This document shows positions 7,728-16,585 of a stretch of 37,525 nucleotides of DNA, piece after piece. The position numbers and the translations under genes are program-made. Below the pieces are notes generated by a model, which made no database searches, had not been told where the DNA came from, and saw only the letters and a list, made by a program, of their open reading frames with translations. How positions within the stretch are numbered: position 1 is the first letter of the stretch; each line of letters starts with the position of its first letter. This DNA is from JBKHBT01 sp046542255 (GTDB lineage: Bacteria > UBP14 > UBA6098 > JBKHBT01), in contig JBKHBT010000026.1 in assembly GCA_046542255.1 (NCBI GenBank), forward strand, positions 1-37,525, given 5' to 3'.

Positions 7728-9568
7728 TCTTGCTCCTTCTTATCTTGTCGGTTTATATCTTCGATTGCATATCTAAGGTTCATTCCCATGATTGTTGACA
7801 AAGTGAGTTCATCCTCGCTATCTGGCCATTGTGAACCGCTTTTGGCCCATTCATTATCTAATAGTGTTCTGAGTTTTCTTGTATAGGTCAGGCAATTGGA
7901 TTGCCTATCGTATGCTGCTAGTTTTGCTTCTGCTTTTGCACGGATTTTCTCAAGGTCGCGCATTTCGAATTTATAATCCCCTAAATATCTTCTGAATGGC
8001 TCTGATTTAGGACCATATCTAAGAACATTTGAAATAAGGGCACCTGTTAGAAAAGCAACACGCTTCCCGGGACTTCCGAAAAAGTCACTGTATTCATCGA
8101 GGAAATTCTTATATTCCCCGGCGATGTCTAGTTCATCTGTCATTTTATCTCCTTCTTCTAATTCTATAATATTTAGTTCTTTAAGAAAATTCAGTATCAT
8201 AAAACTATGACGAGTATAATAACCTCTTCGCCATTCATCATTTTTGTCATTCATAGCCTTTTTGTGCTCTAATAGAATGCGAGCTACAATATCTCTTAAA
8301 ACATTTTTATACGATAATTTCTTCTTACCACCGAAAATGGCTTCTACATATTCTAAAAAACTCTTTTCACCACTTTCTTTGCCCTGCTTTGATGTAGGAT
8401 CAGGCACTCTTGTTGAAATAGCCTTAAATAAAAACATCGAAACATGATCGACTTTATCACCGTCTTTCTTATAGAAGTATGGCTCCTGCACTTTCTTCTT
8501 CGTTTCAAATATACTTTTTAATCTTGATGGCAAAACCTGATTGATTTCGCCTGTTATACGCCATTTTGCATTACTTCCTCGATAAAAAACCATACGTAAC
8601 TTTAGATCATCCTTGTCCCCATGTTCTTTGGCGATAAGTCTTAGAAGTTTTTCTTCTTTGCCTGTCAAATTGCCTAATTCACGGTAGGAAAGCGAATAGT
8701 TTTTTCGTGTTTTCTTGTCGAATTTTTCGATGCTAGTTTTTAAATACTTTTCATCGCTGACAACTGGAATCAATAAGTAACTCGATGACCCCATATAAAA
8801 ATCGAGATTATTAGTAATGAAGTCGAACCCTTTTAACAAAGAACCAGTGCATTCCAGGCAGATTGGCAGATTTTTAACTCCCATTTCGGCAAAAGCACCT
8901 CCTGCTACCATGCCTGGTTGATCGAGATTATAACAAGTAATATTGCTTACATTGCCATAAACCGGAGTATCTACTTTTTCACAAAGGAAGCAGCTACCAT
9001 TTTCATTGTAAGTTTGAGACTTATCTTTGAATTTACAGGAATGTGAAACTTTTTCGAGATAAAAATTTCTAAAATCCTCATCATCCCAAAGGTAATCTCC
9101 ATCCAAATTTAGATAGACAAATGCTCTTTCATTATTTGGCGGATATACTATTTCCAAATCTTTCAACATATTATCGAGATTGCTTTCGAAGGCCATTTTT
9201 AGCGATGTGATTTTTGAATTACCTTTACTGGTTTCAGAAATGTCTTGCAAAAAGGGTAAAATTCTATTCGCAAATGTCTTTTTGAATGAAGCACTTACAG
9301 GCTCTTGCGCTTTTTTCGGTGCCAGTTTAGATGAAGGAAGATAATCATATCCCCTTGATGAACCAAATTTATATTTTATCTCATTATGCTTACTTCCATC
9401 AAAACTTTCAGTATGGAGTCCGGAGTAAATAATTGTATTATTTGCAGTTTTGAAATCAATGGCGATTCCATATGTATAATTTTCGCCAATACTATCGAGA
9501 AAAACCTCAAACTCCGTAGCACCTTCCGGCATTACAGCCTTCCCAATCTTAACAAGGTCATGAAACAT
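7724..9568 (-). CDS. cas8b: CRISPR-associated large subunit Cas8b (Csh1/TM1802-like)
   Basis: 614 aa large subunit of type I-B Cascade, expected to recognise the PAM and contact target DNA. Two CxxC pairs form a likely zinc site: C193/C196 (CFLCEK) and C237/C240 (CLECTG), as in the TM1802/Csh1 family. The middle (about 395-445) and C-terminal regions are helical and Lys-rich. It is the first gene of the cas operon. A GGGGC Shine-Dalgarno-like sequence precedes the ATG at 9568, and a promoter lies at 9602-9629. Assignment rests on the CxxC pairs, length and position next to csh2; overall sequence is divergent, as usual for Cas8. Confidence 0.9.
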   Translation of the reverse strand: MFHDLVKIGKAVMPEGATEFEVFLDSIGENYTYGIAIDFKTANNTIIYSGLHTESFDGSKHNEIKYKFGSSRGYDYLPSSKLAPKKAQEPVSASFKKTFANRILPFLQDISETSKGNSKITSLKMAFESNLDNMLKDLEIVYPPNNERAFVYLNLDGDYLWDDEDFRNFYLEKVSHSCKFKDKSQTYNENGSCFLCEKVDTPVYGNVSNITCYNLDQPGMVAGGAFAEMGVKNLPICLECTGSLLKGFDFITNNLDFYMGSSSYLLIPVVSDEKYLKTSIEKFDKKTRKNYSLSYRELGNLTGKEEKLLRLIAKEHGDKDDLKLRMVFYRGSNAKWRITGEINQVLPSRLKSIFETKKKVQEPYFYKKDGDKVDHVSMFLFKAISTRVPDPTSKQGKESGEKSFLEYVEAIFGGKKKLSYKNVLRDIVARILLEHKKAMNDKNDEWRRGYYTRHSFMILNFLKELNIIELEEGDKMTDELDIAGEYKNFLDEYSDFFGSPGKRVAFLTGALISNVLRYGPKSEPFRRYLGDYKFEMRDLEKIRAKAEAKLAAYDRQSNCLTYTRKLRTLLDNEWAKSGSQWPDSEDELTLSTIMGMNLRYAIEDINRQDKKEQE

Positions 9569-9601
9569 ATTTGCCCCTTTATTTTACTATTTATTGTCTT
9601 A

Positions 9602-9629
9602 AATATAGTCAAATAACTAAGGATTGCAA
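9602..9629 (-). promoter_or_regulatory. putative cas operon promoter
   Basis: On the minus strand TTGCAA (9629 to 9624) is followed after 16 bp by TATATT (9607 to 9602). The predicted start near 9595 gives a short leader of about 26 nt before cas8b. A competing TTGACT at 9612-9607 has no convincing -10. Confidence 0.5.
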
Positions 9630-9635
9630 GATAAT

Positions 9636-9660
9636 TTAACAAAAACATTAATTTTGTTAA
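9636..9660. promoter_or_regulatory. perfect inverted repeat upstream of the cas promoter
   Basis: TTAACAAAA (9636-9644) and TTTTGTTAA (9652-9660) form a perfect 9-bp dyad around a 7-bp centre. It ends 6 bp upstream of the -35 hexamer of the cas promoter, a position suited to an activator or repressor. It also lies between the cas genes and the transposase remnant, so an element terminus is an alternative. Confidence 0.5.
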
Positions 9661-9689
9661 GTGAGTATAATTTTCTTGACTGGAAATAT

Positions 9690-10200
9690 TTACACGCATA
9701 TCAAAAGTATCGTGAGAATGATGTTCACCAATCTTTCGGGAATCAAAAGCATTGCGTCATGTTCAGCCAAAGCTGAGAATTCATTTGCAGCATTCACCTG
9801 AGTTTATGAATAAAAAGCTCTATCATCTCGGGCTAAAAGAGATGTCGCTCAATGGGATTTCTCATGCGCTCATGAATCGGCCTTCTGACGTTTTCCGTGA
9901 AATTTATTTCAACTGGATAAAACAGAACTTGAAGATTAAGCGTTTTTTAGGGAGAAATCAAAACGCAATTGAAACGCAGCTCTGGGTTGCGACAACTTCC
10001 ATGCTTTAGGTTGGAGTTTTCGTAGAAAACTCCTAAGACAGTTTGCTCCAAACTGTCAAATATTATGAGCCTAATTCGCAAAATTAAACACTCATTGCTT
10101 GATAGAAAAGAAATAGCAAACATGCTAAGTCCAACCAAATCAAGTGGTTATGATGATAGGAAAGTGGGTTGGTTGTTTTGATTCTTTGGGACAGTAGTGA
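9690..10200 (+). mobile_element. internally deleted IS4-type transposase remnant
   Basis: The longest open stretch (9752-10009) joins two widely separated parts of an IS4-family DDE transposase. The first half contains KKLYHLGLKEMS...NRPSDVFREIYF, which resembles the conserved N-terminal KLYHLG...NRP block. It continues directly into NWIKQNLKIKRFLGRNQNAI and ETQLWVATT, the conserved C-terminal block that follows the catalytic Glu in these enzymes. The catalytic core between them is missing. Upstream, 9700-9750 gives short out-of-frame matches (YRENDVHQSFG-like). Downstream, 10064-10140 reads SLIRKIKHSLLDRKEIANML, typical of the C-terminal tail but separated by a stop. No terminal repeats or target-site duplications could be identified. 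The family call comes from remembered motifs only. Confidence 0.65.
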
Positions 10201-10288
10201 TAGCAAATAATATAATTACTGTCAGAACTTACGCAATCACCTTAATTTATCAAAAAATTGTTGAAGCCAAATCATTTTTGAGCATGTT

Positions 10289-10978
10289 TCAAATTACGTT
10301 AAATTCATAGATATGTATCAGGCAATAGTGTATACCAGCGAGAATAAAAACTGTTCCAGCAAGCCGCCTGATCCATAATTCTATATTCGAGAGATGTTTG
10401 AATGCCTTGCCAACATATGTCGATGCAAATGCCAAAATAAAAGCGAATATTACTACTGGCAAGGAAGTACCTATGCCATAGATTACCGGCATTAAAAGAG
10501 ACGATTGATGTTTAAGAGCCAAAGGCAAAAGCCCGCCAAAAAACAAACCAGCCGATACGGGGCAAAAAGAAAGAGCGAATAAAAAGCCCAGGATAAGCGA
10601 CCAGATTAATCCACCTTTTTGTGCCTTCTTCTGAAGCTTGTCAGCGTCTAATTGCAGAGATAAACCAGTGCCAATCCACCCCAAAAGTACTAACCCGACA
10701 ATAATTAGAATTGGGCCCAGTGCTTCGTTCATGTATTTTTGCAAGAATCGAGAGATTTCTGCGCTGCCCAGCATTCCTGCTGTAATAATCACCCCAAGAA
10801 TCACATAAGCAACAGTACGCCCAATAGAGTAAAGAATCCCCGAACCTATGATATGTCTTTTATGGCCGGCTTTTCGCCCTATGAAAGAAATTGCCGCAAT
10901 ATTTGTTGCAAGAGGACAAGGGCTTATAGCTGTCAGAATGCCCAACCATAGTGCAGATAAAATCAATGTCCAGGTCAT
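10289..10978 (-). CDS. ArsG-like/CcdA-like membrane thiol-redox or efflux protein
   Basis: 229 aa with about six transmembrane helices. It has the DsbD-beta/CcdA arrangement of two membrane cysteines: C21 in AISPCPLATN and C139 in SFCPVSAGLF. This architecture shuttles electrons from cytoplasmic thioredoxin to periplasmic thiol proteins. The closest family I recognise is the ArsG type, described in arsEFG clusters as an aromatic arsenical efflux permease. Its start overlaps the arsF-like gene by 4 bp (ATGA). As the last gene of an ArsR-controlled operon, it either reduces the two upstream CxxC proteins or exports a substrate together with them; sequence alone cannot separate these. Confidence 0.8.
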   Translation of the reverse strand: MTWTLILSALWLGILTAISPCPLATNIAAISFIGRKAGHKRHIIGSGILYSIGRTVAYVILGVIITAGMLGSAEISRFLQKYMNEALGPILIIVGLVLLGWIGTGLSLQLDADKLQKKAQKGGLIWSLILGFLFALSFCPVSAGLFFGGLLPLALKHQSSLLMPVIYGIGTSLPVVIFAFILAFASTYVGKAFKHLSNIELWIRRLAGTVFILAGIHYCLIHIYEFNVI

Positions 10979-11445
10979 GACTCACCTTCGCTGTTTTCTA
11001 AATAACCATCGATGGCATCGCTGATATATTTATTGAAAGCTCCTTTGTCATTCATCAATGTCCAAACATCGTCAAGCCTTTTGTAATCGATAACCTCGCC
11101 ATCATCGATATTTGCTACAACGACACAACTTGAGGCTACTTCGAATTTCTCGGCCAGGTTTTCATTCTCTTGAAAATTTTTAGTAATCCACTGAATTTTG
11201 CCTTCGGATATTTGCTTGGTATAGTCATTATCCAATAAATCCATTGTCATCTCTTCGATGGTATTGCAAGTAACACATCGAATGGTCGAATGAAGATAGT
11301 AAACAGCCACTTGAAGATTCTCGTTTTGTAGAACGCTGTTTTCTTGTCTTTCCAGTTTGACAGAGTGTTTGCCAAAAGCGAATCCAATACTGATCAAAGC
11401 AAAGGCCAAAAGGCATTTGGCCAGAATCTTTTTTAACTTTTCCAT
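10975..11445 (-). CDS. ArsF-like envelope protein with CxxC motif
   Basis: 156 aa. An N-terminal hydrophobic segment (about 8-25, with KKILAK before it) should anchor or export the protein. The motif YYLHSTIRCVTCNTIEEM (C57, C60) matches the RCxTCxxIE motif of ArsF-family proteins, described as part of a nitroaryl-arsenical reducing system. A thioredoxin-like fold is likely. It lies between the thioredoxin-like lipoprotein gene (6 bp away) and the ArsG-like gene (overlap 4 bp), so the three probably form one electron-transfer chain. The substrate is inferred from families and neighbourhood only. Confidence 0.75.
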   Translation of the reverse strand: MEKLKKILAKCLLAFALISIGFAFGKHSVKLERQENSVLQNENLQVAVYYLHSTIRCVTCNTIEEMTMDLLDNDYTKQISEGKIQWITKNFQENENLAEKFEVASSCVVVANIDDGEVIDYKRLDDVWTLMNDKGAFNKYISDAIDGYLENSEGES

Positions 11446-11451
11446 AATGCT

Positions 11452-11973
11452 TTATTCATTTCCTGCAGAAGCTGATTTTGTACCAGTTTTTTCCTTTTGA
11501 TTTGGCTCATCAAAGGAATAACCAAGCTCCTTCCATTTATTTAGAATATCTGCCTTTGAAAAGAACCCGACATGCCGCCAAAGCTCTATGCCATCGGCAT
11601 CAAAAAATATCTGCGTAGGAATAGAGCTAATACCATGCTTTCTGGCTATTGGCTTATTTTCAGGTTGCCAGACATCGACGAAGACAACATCGAATTGGCC
11701 TTTGTATTGAATTTTTAACTCATCAAGAATAGGAGCCATCTTTATACATGGCTTGCATTTGTGAGCGCCAAGATCGAGAAGCTTCGGCAAATTTTGTTCA
11801 TTCTGGGATTTTGCAGCAGATTTGGTATTTGCAACCGGCTCTGACTTTTGTACACTTTGGGTTTGTTCAGAAGTTTCCTTTTTCTTTGTTTCAGCTTTTT
11901 TATCACAAGACATTACCATTAACATAAATACACTTAAAAATAAAAATAGGCTGTTTTTGAGAACTAATCTCAT
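11452..11973 (-). CDS. thioredoxin-fold lipoprotein
   Basis: 173 aa. A lipoprotein signal peptide ends at C23 (MLMVMSC), followed by a Lys/Glu/Ser/Gln-rich linker (24-62) and a thioredoxin domain. The domain shows the redox motif CKPC (C73/C76), a following KMAPILDEL helix and cis-Pro P119 (SSIPTQIFF). It should sit on the envelope side and pass electrons or reduce disulfides or metalloid adducts. A Shine-Dalgarno sequence (AAAGGAG) lies in the end of the preceding DGC gene. Gene order Trx-ArsF-ArsG matches ars-type redox clusters. It might correspond functionally to ArsE, but I cannot show that from sequence. Confidence 0.85.
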   Translation of the reverse strand: MRLVLKNSLFLFLSVFMLMVMSCDKKAETKKKETSEQTQSVQKSEPVANTKSAAKSQNEQNLPKLLDLGAHKCKPCIKMAPILDELKIQYKGQFDVVFVDVWQPENKPIARKHGISSIPTQIFFDADGIELWRHVGFFSKADILNKWKELGYSFDEPNQKEKTGTKSASAGNE

Positions 11974-11976
11974 TAT

Positions 11977-12348
11977 TTATTCTCCTTTTTTTTTTAGATT
12001 TCCATCATGAGTGATTACTTTTGGGATATTTTCATTGTTTACATCTGTTTTATCTTTTGCAAAACCGATATCGGTCAATGCAAAATCCTTGATATAATTG
12101 AAACCGGCTTTCTCCAGCGATTTCTTTGCGCATTTATTGGAGCAGCCGTCTATTGCGAAAATTATCTTAGCCGTTTCGGTTGTCTCCAAAATGTGTTTGA
12201 CACGGCCACCTATTCCAGCGAGGCAATACATTTAACGAGTCATTTTGCGCGCAGACTAATCTGCCAGGACACCAACACCGGCAATACGGAAACAAGTAAG
12301 AATTAGTTTAGGTGCAGCACAGCATCCACATTTATGATTAGAACTCAT
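11977..12348 (-). pseudogene. DGC-domain putative zinc-binding protein, two in-frame stops
   Basis: Read from the ATG at 12348, one frame covers the whole DGC family. The N-terminus is MSSNHKCGCCAAPKLIL, then TCFRIAGVGVLAD (family form roughly ACSGAADVGELAD). Next come SARKMTR, MYCLAGIGGRVKHILE, IFAIDGCSNKCAKKSLEKAGF and a C-terminus ending near GNLKKKGE. Codon 31 is TAG (12258-12256) and codon 39 is TAA (12234-12232), both in that same frame and both in the segment where Gln is expected or tolerated. The S-G-A-A-D segment is also degraded. Translation could restart at the Met after the second stop (12231), giving an 84-aa product without the N-terminal cysteines. DGC proteins are often encoded beside ars and thiol-redox genes; their function is not established. 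Confidence 0.8.
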
Positions 12349-12446
12349 TGATTGAATATCCTTTCAACTTTACCATTGCCAATGATAGCGATGGCAAGGT
12401 TTTCATGTGTAATATCTATACTCTTATGTAAAGTGCAAGTTTTTAT

Positions 12447-15400
12447 CTAAACCTTCTTCTTGTTTTTCATTATAAGGGAATAAGCAGATGGCAAGAAGAA
12501 TAATGTCAAAACCAGTGAATATAGCAGGCCGCCTATAACTGCAACAGCCATTGGCTTAAGCATATCTCCACCCTCACCAAGATTCAATGCCAGTGGCATA
12601 AGTCCGAGAATAGTAGTAAGCTGAGTCATAAGAATAGGACGCAGACGAATTGGCGCGGCCTTATTTACAGCATTCAGTGGTGTTTCGCCCTGGTATCGGT
12701 ATTCTTCTGCCAGCGTCAGGAGCACAACACCCTGCGATGCAATCCCACCCATCATTACAACAAGCCCAATCAGTACGGTTATACCAATAGGTACATTGAA
12801 TATAAAAAGCGCAGCAAATGCACCGGTTAGGGCAAATGGTATATTGATCATCGCTAAAAGTGGCAGTATGAAAGAATCAAATTGAATTGCTAATACTACA
12901 TAGGCAAATAATACTGCAAATACAAGTATAAGTGCCATTGACCGCTGATTCTCAGCCATCATTTGTGCCTGTCCGCCCATGACAAAAGACACACCCTTCG
13001 GTGCTTTTAAAGAAGTGGCGGCATTTTCGGCGCGTTCAATTGCTTCACCAACACTAATATTGTCTCCATCAGCCTGTACAATAACCTGTTTTATCTGGTC
13101 TTCACGAATGATTTCTACCGGGCCTACAGCACGGCGTACTTCGGCAATATCCCTAACGCGAATAGCACGGCCGTCTCGCGATTCTAAAACCAGGCTCTCG
13201 ATATCCGCTTTGGACTTGAGTTGCTTCTCTGGAACTATGACGCGAATGTCATAGAATTCGCCTCCCTCACGATATTCAGTAGATACGAGTCCACCTATCA
13301 AACCACGCAATCTCTTAGCAACTTTGCCGACTGAAATATCCAGGGCCGATGCACGTGCTCGGTCAATATAAATTCGATATTCAGGCTTCGTCATATCCAT
13401 TGAAATATTAACACCGCTTAGGCCGGGAGTTTCCCGCAGTTTTGAGGCAACCCGCTTCGCAAAGCTGTAAATCGGTTCAATCTCCGAACCCTGTATCTTT
13501 ATTTCGACATCCTGCGCCCCCATCATGCGAATTCCCTTTGTCTTCATCTGCATCACAGGCATCCTGGCTCCCGGAACCATAGCCTTCTTAACCATAGGCT
13601 TGATCTTTTGAATAAAGTCATTAGTACTAATATCGCGCTTTGATTTTGGCACGAGCTGAATATCTACTTCCCCTTCCTGCGCGGCCTCGAAAGTTGCCAA
13701 ACCCAAGACTCTTCCACCAGCCAGAGTGAACATGCTCTTAATCTCGGGCAAATCCTCGAGTTGTTTTTCAACATTTGCTAAAATGCGGTCCGTCTCGCCA
13801 ACGGCTGTACCCGCGGGCATCTTCAGTTTCACCATTACACGGCCATCATCGGGCTTAGGCAGAAACTCGGAGCCTGTGAGCCTTGCCAGAAATAATCCGC
13901 CGATGAAAAACAGCGTAAAACCCAATATTATTGCCCAACGTTTCTTTGGTAATTTGCGTAAAAGGTTACTGTATTTAATTTTGATTCGATCGACAATAAA
14001 GTCGAATTTGGCTGCTACTCCGCACGAAGAGCCATGGCTCTTTGAAGTCATTACCAATAGACGGGTCAAAAAAGGTGTCAGTGTTACTGCAACAAGTAGA
14101 GACAATACAACGATCGAAGCAATCACAAGAATCAACTCTTTGAATAACAGCGTTGCAAGCCCCGGTACAATAAGGAAGGGCAGAAATATACCCAAAAATG
14201 TAAGAGTTGCAGCAATAATGGCAGAGCCTACTTCGCTTGTGGCTCTACTGACTACATTGCTGGCTGCATGATGCTCGATGTCTTCCGCTTTATGTTTAAG
14301 CCGTGTAATATTCTCCAGCACCACAATAGAGTTATCGAGAATCACGCCGAGCGCAACCACCATGCCTCCAAGTGAGAATAAGTTCAGAGAAAAACCTGCC
14401 ACATACATGATAAAAAAGTTTGCCAATAGAGTAACCGGCAGAGCAACAAGCATAACAACGACCTGGCGCCAATGGCCAAGAAAGAGATATACAACCAGTA
14501 TCACAAGGATAGCTGATAGAATCGCCGAGTCTCTTACGCTTTTAATTGCACCAAGTATATAATTTCCCTGGTTTTCTACTATGCCAAACTCGATATCATC
14601 TGGGATATCTGTTTGCAGGGCAAGAAGTTTTTCATGGACGGCTTCTGCTACTTCAACGGTATTGGATTCGGATTGTTTGAGCACATTGATCTTGACACAT
14701 GGCTTTCCGTTGAAGCGAGTATTAACACGCATTTCTTCATGTGAATCTTCTACTTCTGCGACATCGCCCACATAAACCATGTCGCCATTTTTGCCATGAG
14801 CAATAACGGTATTGCGTATCTCATCGAGGTTTTCGAATTCGCCCATTGTTCGTGCGATAATCTCACGCGACTCGACAGTAACACGCCCAGCGAAAATCTG
14901 AATATTCTCTTCGAATAATGCTGCTGAGACCTGCTCTGGAGAAATTCCATAGGCATTTAGGCGTTCGGGATCCAGATGTACTCGAATTTCTCTTTCAAGC
15001 CCGCCAACTACTTCGGTTCCAGCAGTTCCGGGCACTGAATTGAGCCGGTCAACCAGCCAGTTATCTGCCCAATCTCGAAGCCAGACAAGGCTGCGCTGAT
15101 CGCTAAATAGCGTTACTTCCATTACCGGCAATTGAGATGGGTCAGCTTTTATGACTACTGGTGGGTCAATGTCATCGGGAAGCTTTCGTGAGACACGGCC
15201 CATGATCGCCATAACATCCTGATATGCAACATCCACATCGACACCATAACGGAAATTAACCAATAAATTATACATGCCTTCTGTGCAAGAGCCATCCAAA
15301 TAATCAAGATTATCTACGGTAGCCATTGCTCGTTCCAGTGGTTCTGCGATATTGGTTTCGATCTCTTCGGGTGTAGCCCCACGCCACCAGATGTGAATCT

Positions 15401-15536
15401 TCACCATCGGATAGGTGATTTCAGGCAAGTAATCTACGCTCAAACGAGGCAACGCGAAAAAGCCCAATGCGATGGCGGCCACCGTGAGTACCGTAACTGC
15501 AACCTTGCTTTTAAGGCTGATGTCGGTCAATCTCAT
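12447..15536 (-). CDS. RND-family efflux pump inner-membrane protein (HAE/AcrB-like)
   Basis: 1029 aa, full length for an RND permease with 12 transmembrane helices and two large periplasmic loops. It uses proton motive force to extrude substrates through a tripartite complex. The N-terminus (SVDYLPEITYPMVKI, 33-47) and the first-loop motif GATPEEIETNIAEPLE are typical. In helix 4 the proton-relay pair is D401-N402 (VILDNSIVVLENI), the DN variant common in HAE-type pumps. Helix 10 has GGIASQGVVLL where many homologues have GIVVNNAIVL. The start overlaps the membrane-fusion gene by 4 bp. The partner proteins are both encoded upstream. Substrate is unknown; the ArsR operon context points to arsenicals or other thiol-reactive toxicants. 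Confidence 0.95.
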   Translation of the reverse strand: MRLTDISLKSKVAVTVLTVAAIALGFFALPRLSVDYLPEITYPMVKIHIWWRGATPEEIETNIAEPLERAMATVDNLDYLDGSCTEGMYNLLVNFRYGVDVDVAYQDVMAIMGRVSRKLPDDIDPPVVIKADPSQLPVMEVTLFSDQRSLVWLRDWADNWLVDRLNSVPGTAGTEVVGGLEREIRVHLDPERLNAYGISPEQVSAALFEENIQIFAGRVTVESREIIARTMGEFENLDEIRNTVIAHGKNGDMVYVGDVAEVEDSHEEMRVNTRFNGKPCVKINVLKQSESNTVEVAEAVHEKLLALQTDIPDDIEFGIVENQGNYILGAIKSVRDSAILSAILVILVVYLFLGHWRQVVVMLVALPVTLLANFFIMYVAGFSLNLFSLGGMVVALGVILDNSIVVLENITRLKHKAEDIEHHAASNVVSRATSEVGSAIIAATLTFLGIFLPFLIVPGLATLLFKELILVIASIVVLSLLVAVTLTPFLTRLLVMTSKSHGSSCGVAAKFDFIVDRIKIKYSNLLRKLPKKRWAIILGFTLFFIGGLFLARLTGSEFLPKPDDGRVMVKLKMPAGTAVGETDRILANVEKQLEDLPEIKSMFTLAGGRVLGLATFEAAQEGEVDIQLVPKSKRDISTNDFIQKIKPMVKKAMVPGARMPVMQMKTKGIRMMGAQDVEIKIQGSEIEPIYSFAKRVASKLRETPGLSGVNISMDMTKPEYRIYIDRARASALDISVGKVAKRLRGLIGGLVSTEYREGGEFYDIRVIVPEKQLKSKADIESLVLESRDGRAIRVRDIAEVRRAVGPVEIIREDQIKQVIVQADGDNISVGEAIERAENAATSLKAPKGVSFVMGGQAQMMAENQRSMALILVFAVLFAYVVLAIQFDSFILPLLAMINIPFALTGAFAALFIFNVPIGITVLIGLVVMMGGIASQGVVLLTLAEEYRYQGETPLNAVNKAAPIRLRPILMTQLTTILGLMPLALNLGEGGDMLKPMAVAVIGGLLYSLVLTLFFLPSAYSLIMKNKKKV

Positions 15537-16585
15537 TTGGACTCCTTCTTTTTAGCGGGCTTCTGTGTAACCGTTGCACCGTCTTTCAAGGTTTCATTGC
15601 CGCCAACAACGATTTCATCGCCTGATTTTACACCTTTGGTAACCGCAATAAGGCCCTGCGCTTCTAATACTGGATTTACTTTTACTTCCTGAGCTTTTTT
15701 ATTATCAACTACAAAAACCACTTTGTCGCCATTTGGCCGGACAAGCAAAGCTTTTTCCGGGAAGGTGACAGCATTTCCTACTGTCTTTACAGGTATATCG
15801 ATACGGGCAAACATGCCATTCATCAATTTGATCTCTTCTTTTATAACGGCTTCGACGGTTACAGTTCGAGTCTTTCGGTCTAAATCAGGATATATGCGGC
15901 TGATCTCGCCGGTGAATGTTTCGCCAGGGTATGCATCGAGTTTAATATCTACATTCATGCCTTCATCGATAGAAAGTGCATATTTTTCAGGAACAGATAT
16001 ACGCACGACCATACTGGTTGGTTTATAAATCTCGATTAGCGATGAGCGTGGAGAAACATAATCCCCTTCGGAAGTCCAGACCTTGGACACAATTCCGCTC
16101 CAGGGCGCTCTTATTTCAAAATCCGTCAAATTAGTTTCCATATTTGATACTTGAGCTTTTGCCCTATAATAATTTGAGCGGACTTTATCGAGTTTATCAC
16201 CAGGTAGGGAACCGCTTTCAACAAGTTTTTCGATACTTTTTAGTTCGGTTTCTTGTTCTTTGAGTTCTTCGCGGGCAGCCAAAAGAGCTGAGGTTGCGCT
16301 ATTGCTTCGCCCAATCTGTACCAGCAATTGCCCGGTATTGACTTTATCGCCTTCGCGAACTGCGCATTTTATTACAGGGCCTTCTGCCGGTGATGCCATT
16401 TTTGCGATTTTAATAGGTTCGACAGAGCCGGTGAATGTTACGGTTTTGCTTAAATCAGTTTGCTTTGCTATTGCAGTTTTTACAAGATGGGCTGATTTTT
16501 TTGGTTGGTTTGCTTCATTGTTTTTTTGGCTGCAACCTGATAGCATTACTAATAAAAGCAGAATAAGGGTTATTTTGAATTTCAT
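15533..16585 (-). CDS. RND membrane-fusion (periplasmic adaptor) lipoprotein
   Basis: 350 aa. The signal peptide ends in a lipobox (LVMLSGC, C18), so the adaptor is a lipoprotein. The lipoyl/hairpin region (about 55-160) has the typical half-motifs PAEGPVIKCAVREGDKV and FEIRAPWSGIVSKVW flanking a coiled-coil hairpin rich in Glu/Lys. Beta-barrel and membrane-proximal domains follow (about 165-340), with a Lys-rich tail. It bridges the RND pump and outer-membrane factor across the periplasm. Both neighbours overlap it by 4 bp, which indicates translational coupling and fixed stoichiometry. Confidence 0.93.
   Translation of the reverse strand: MKFKITLILLLLVMLSGCSQKNNEANQPKKSAHLVKTAIAKQTDLSKTVTFTGSVEPIKIAKMASPAEGPVIKCAVREGDKVNTGQLLVQIGRSNSATSALLAAREELKEQETELKSIEKLVESGSLPGDKLDKVRSNYYRAKAQVSNMETNLTDFEIRAPWSGIVSKVWTSEGDYVSPRSSLIEIYKPTSMVVRISVPEKYALSIDEGMNVDIKLDAYPGETFTGEISRIYPDLDRKTRTVTVEAVIKEEIKLMNGMFARIDIPVKTVGNAVTFPEKALLVRPNGDKVVFVVDNKKAQEVKVNPVLEAQGLIAVTKGVKSGDEIVVGGNETLKDGATVTQKPAKKKESK

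Noticed and set aside
7524..7886. 120-codon plus-strand ORF across the cas7/cas8 junction
   Set aside because: It is antisense to two clear cas genes with no start signals.
12232..12258. Recoding of TAG/TAA as Gln in the DGC gene
   Set aside because: Neighbouring genes end normally at TAA, TAG and TGA, so reassignment is not supported; pseudogenisation or sequence error is simpler.
12007..12306. 99-codon plus-strand ORF opposite the DGC gene
   Set aside because: The minus strand carries recognisable DGC motifs over the same region, so this is a shadow frame.
13726..14271. 181-codon plus-strand ORF inside the RND pump gene
   Set aside because: It is antisense to a well-conserved membrane domain, lacks a ribosome-binding site and has Ser/Thr-rich shadow composition.
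14300..14345. Loss of one Asp in RND helix 4 (DN rather than DD)
   Set aside because: The DN variant is frequent in HAE-type RND permeases and is not evidence of a dead pump.
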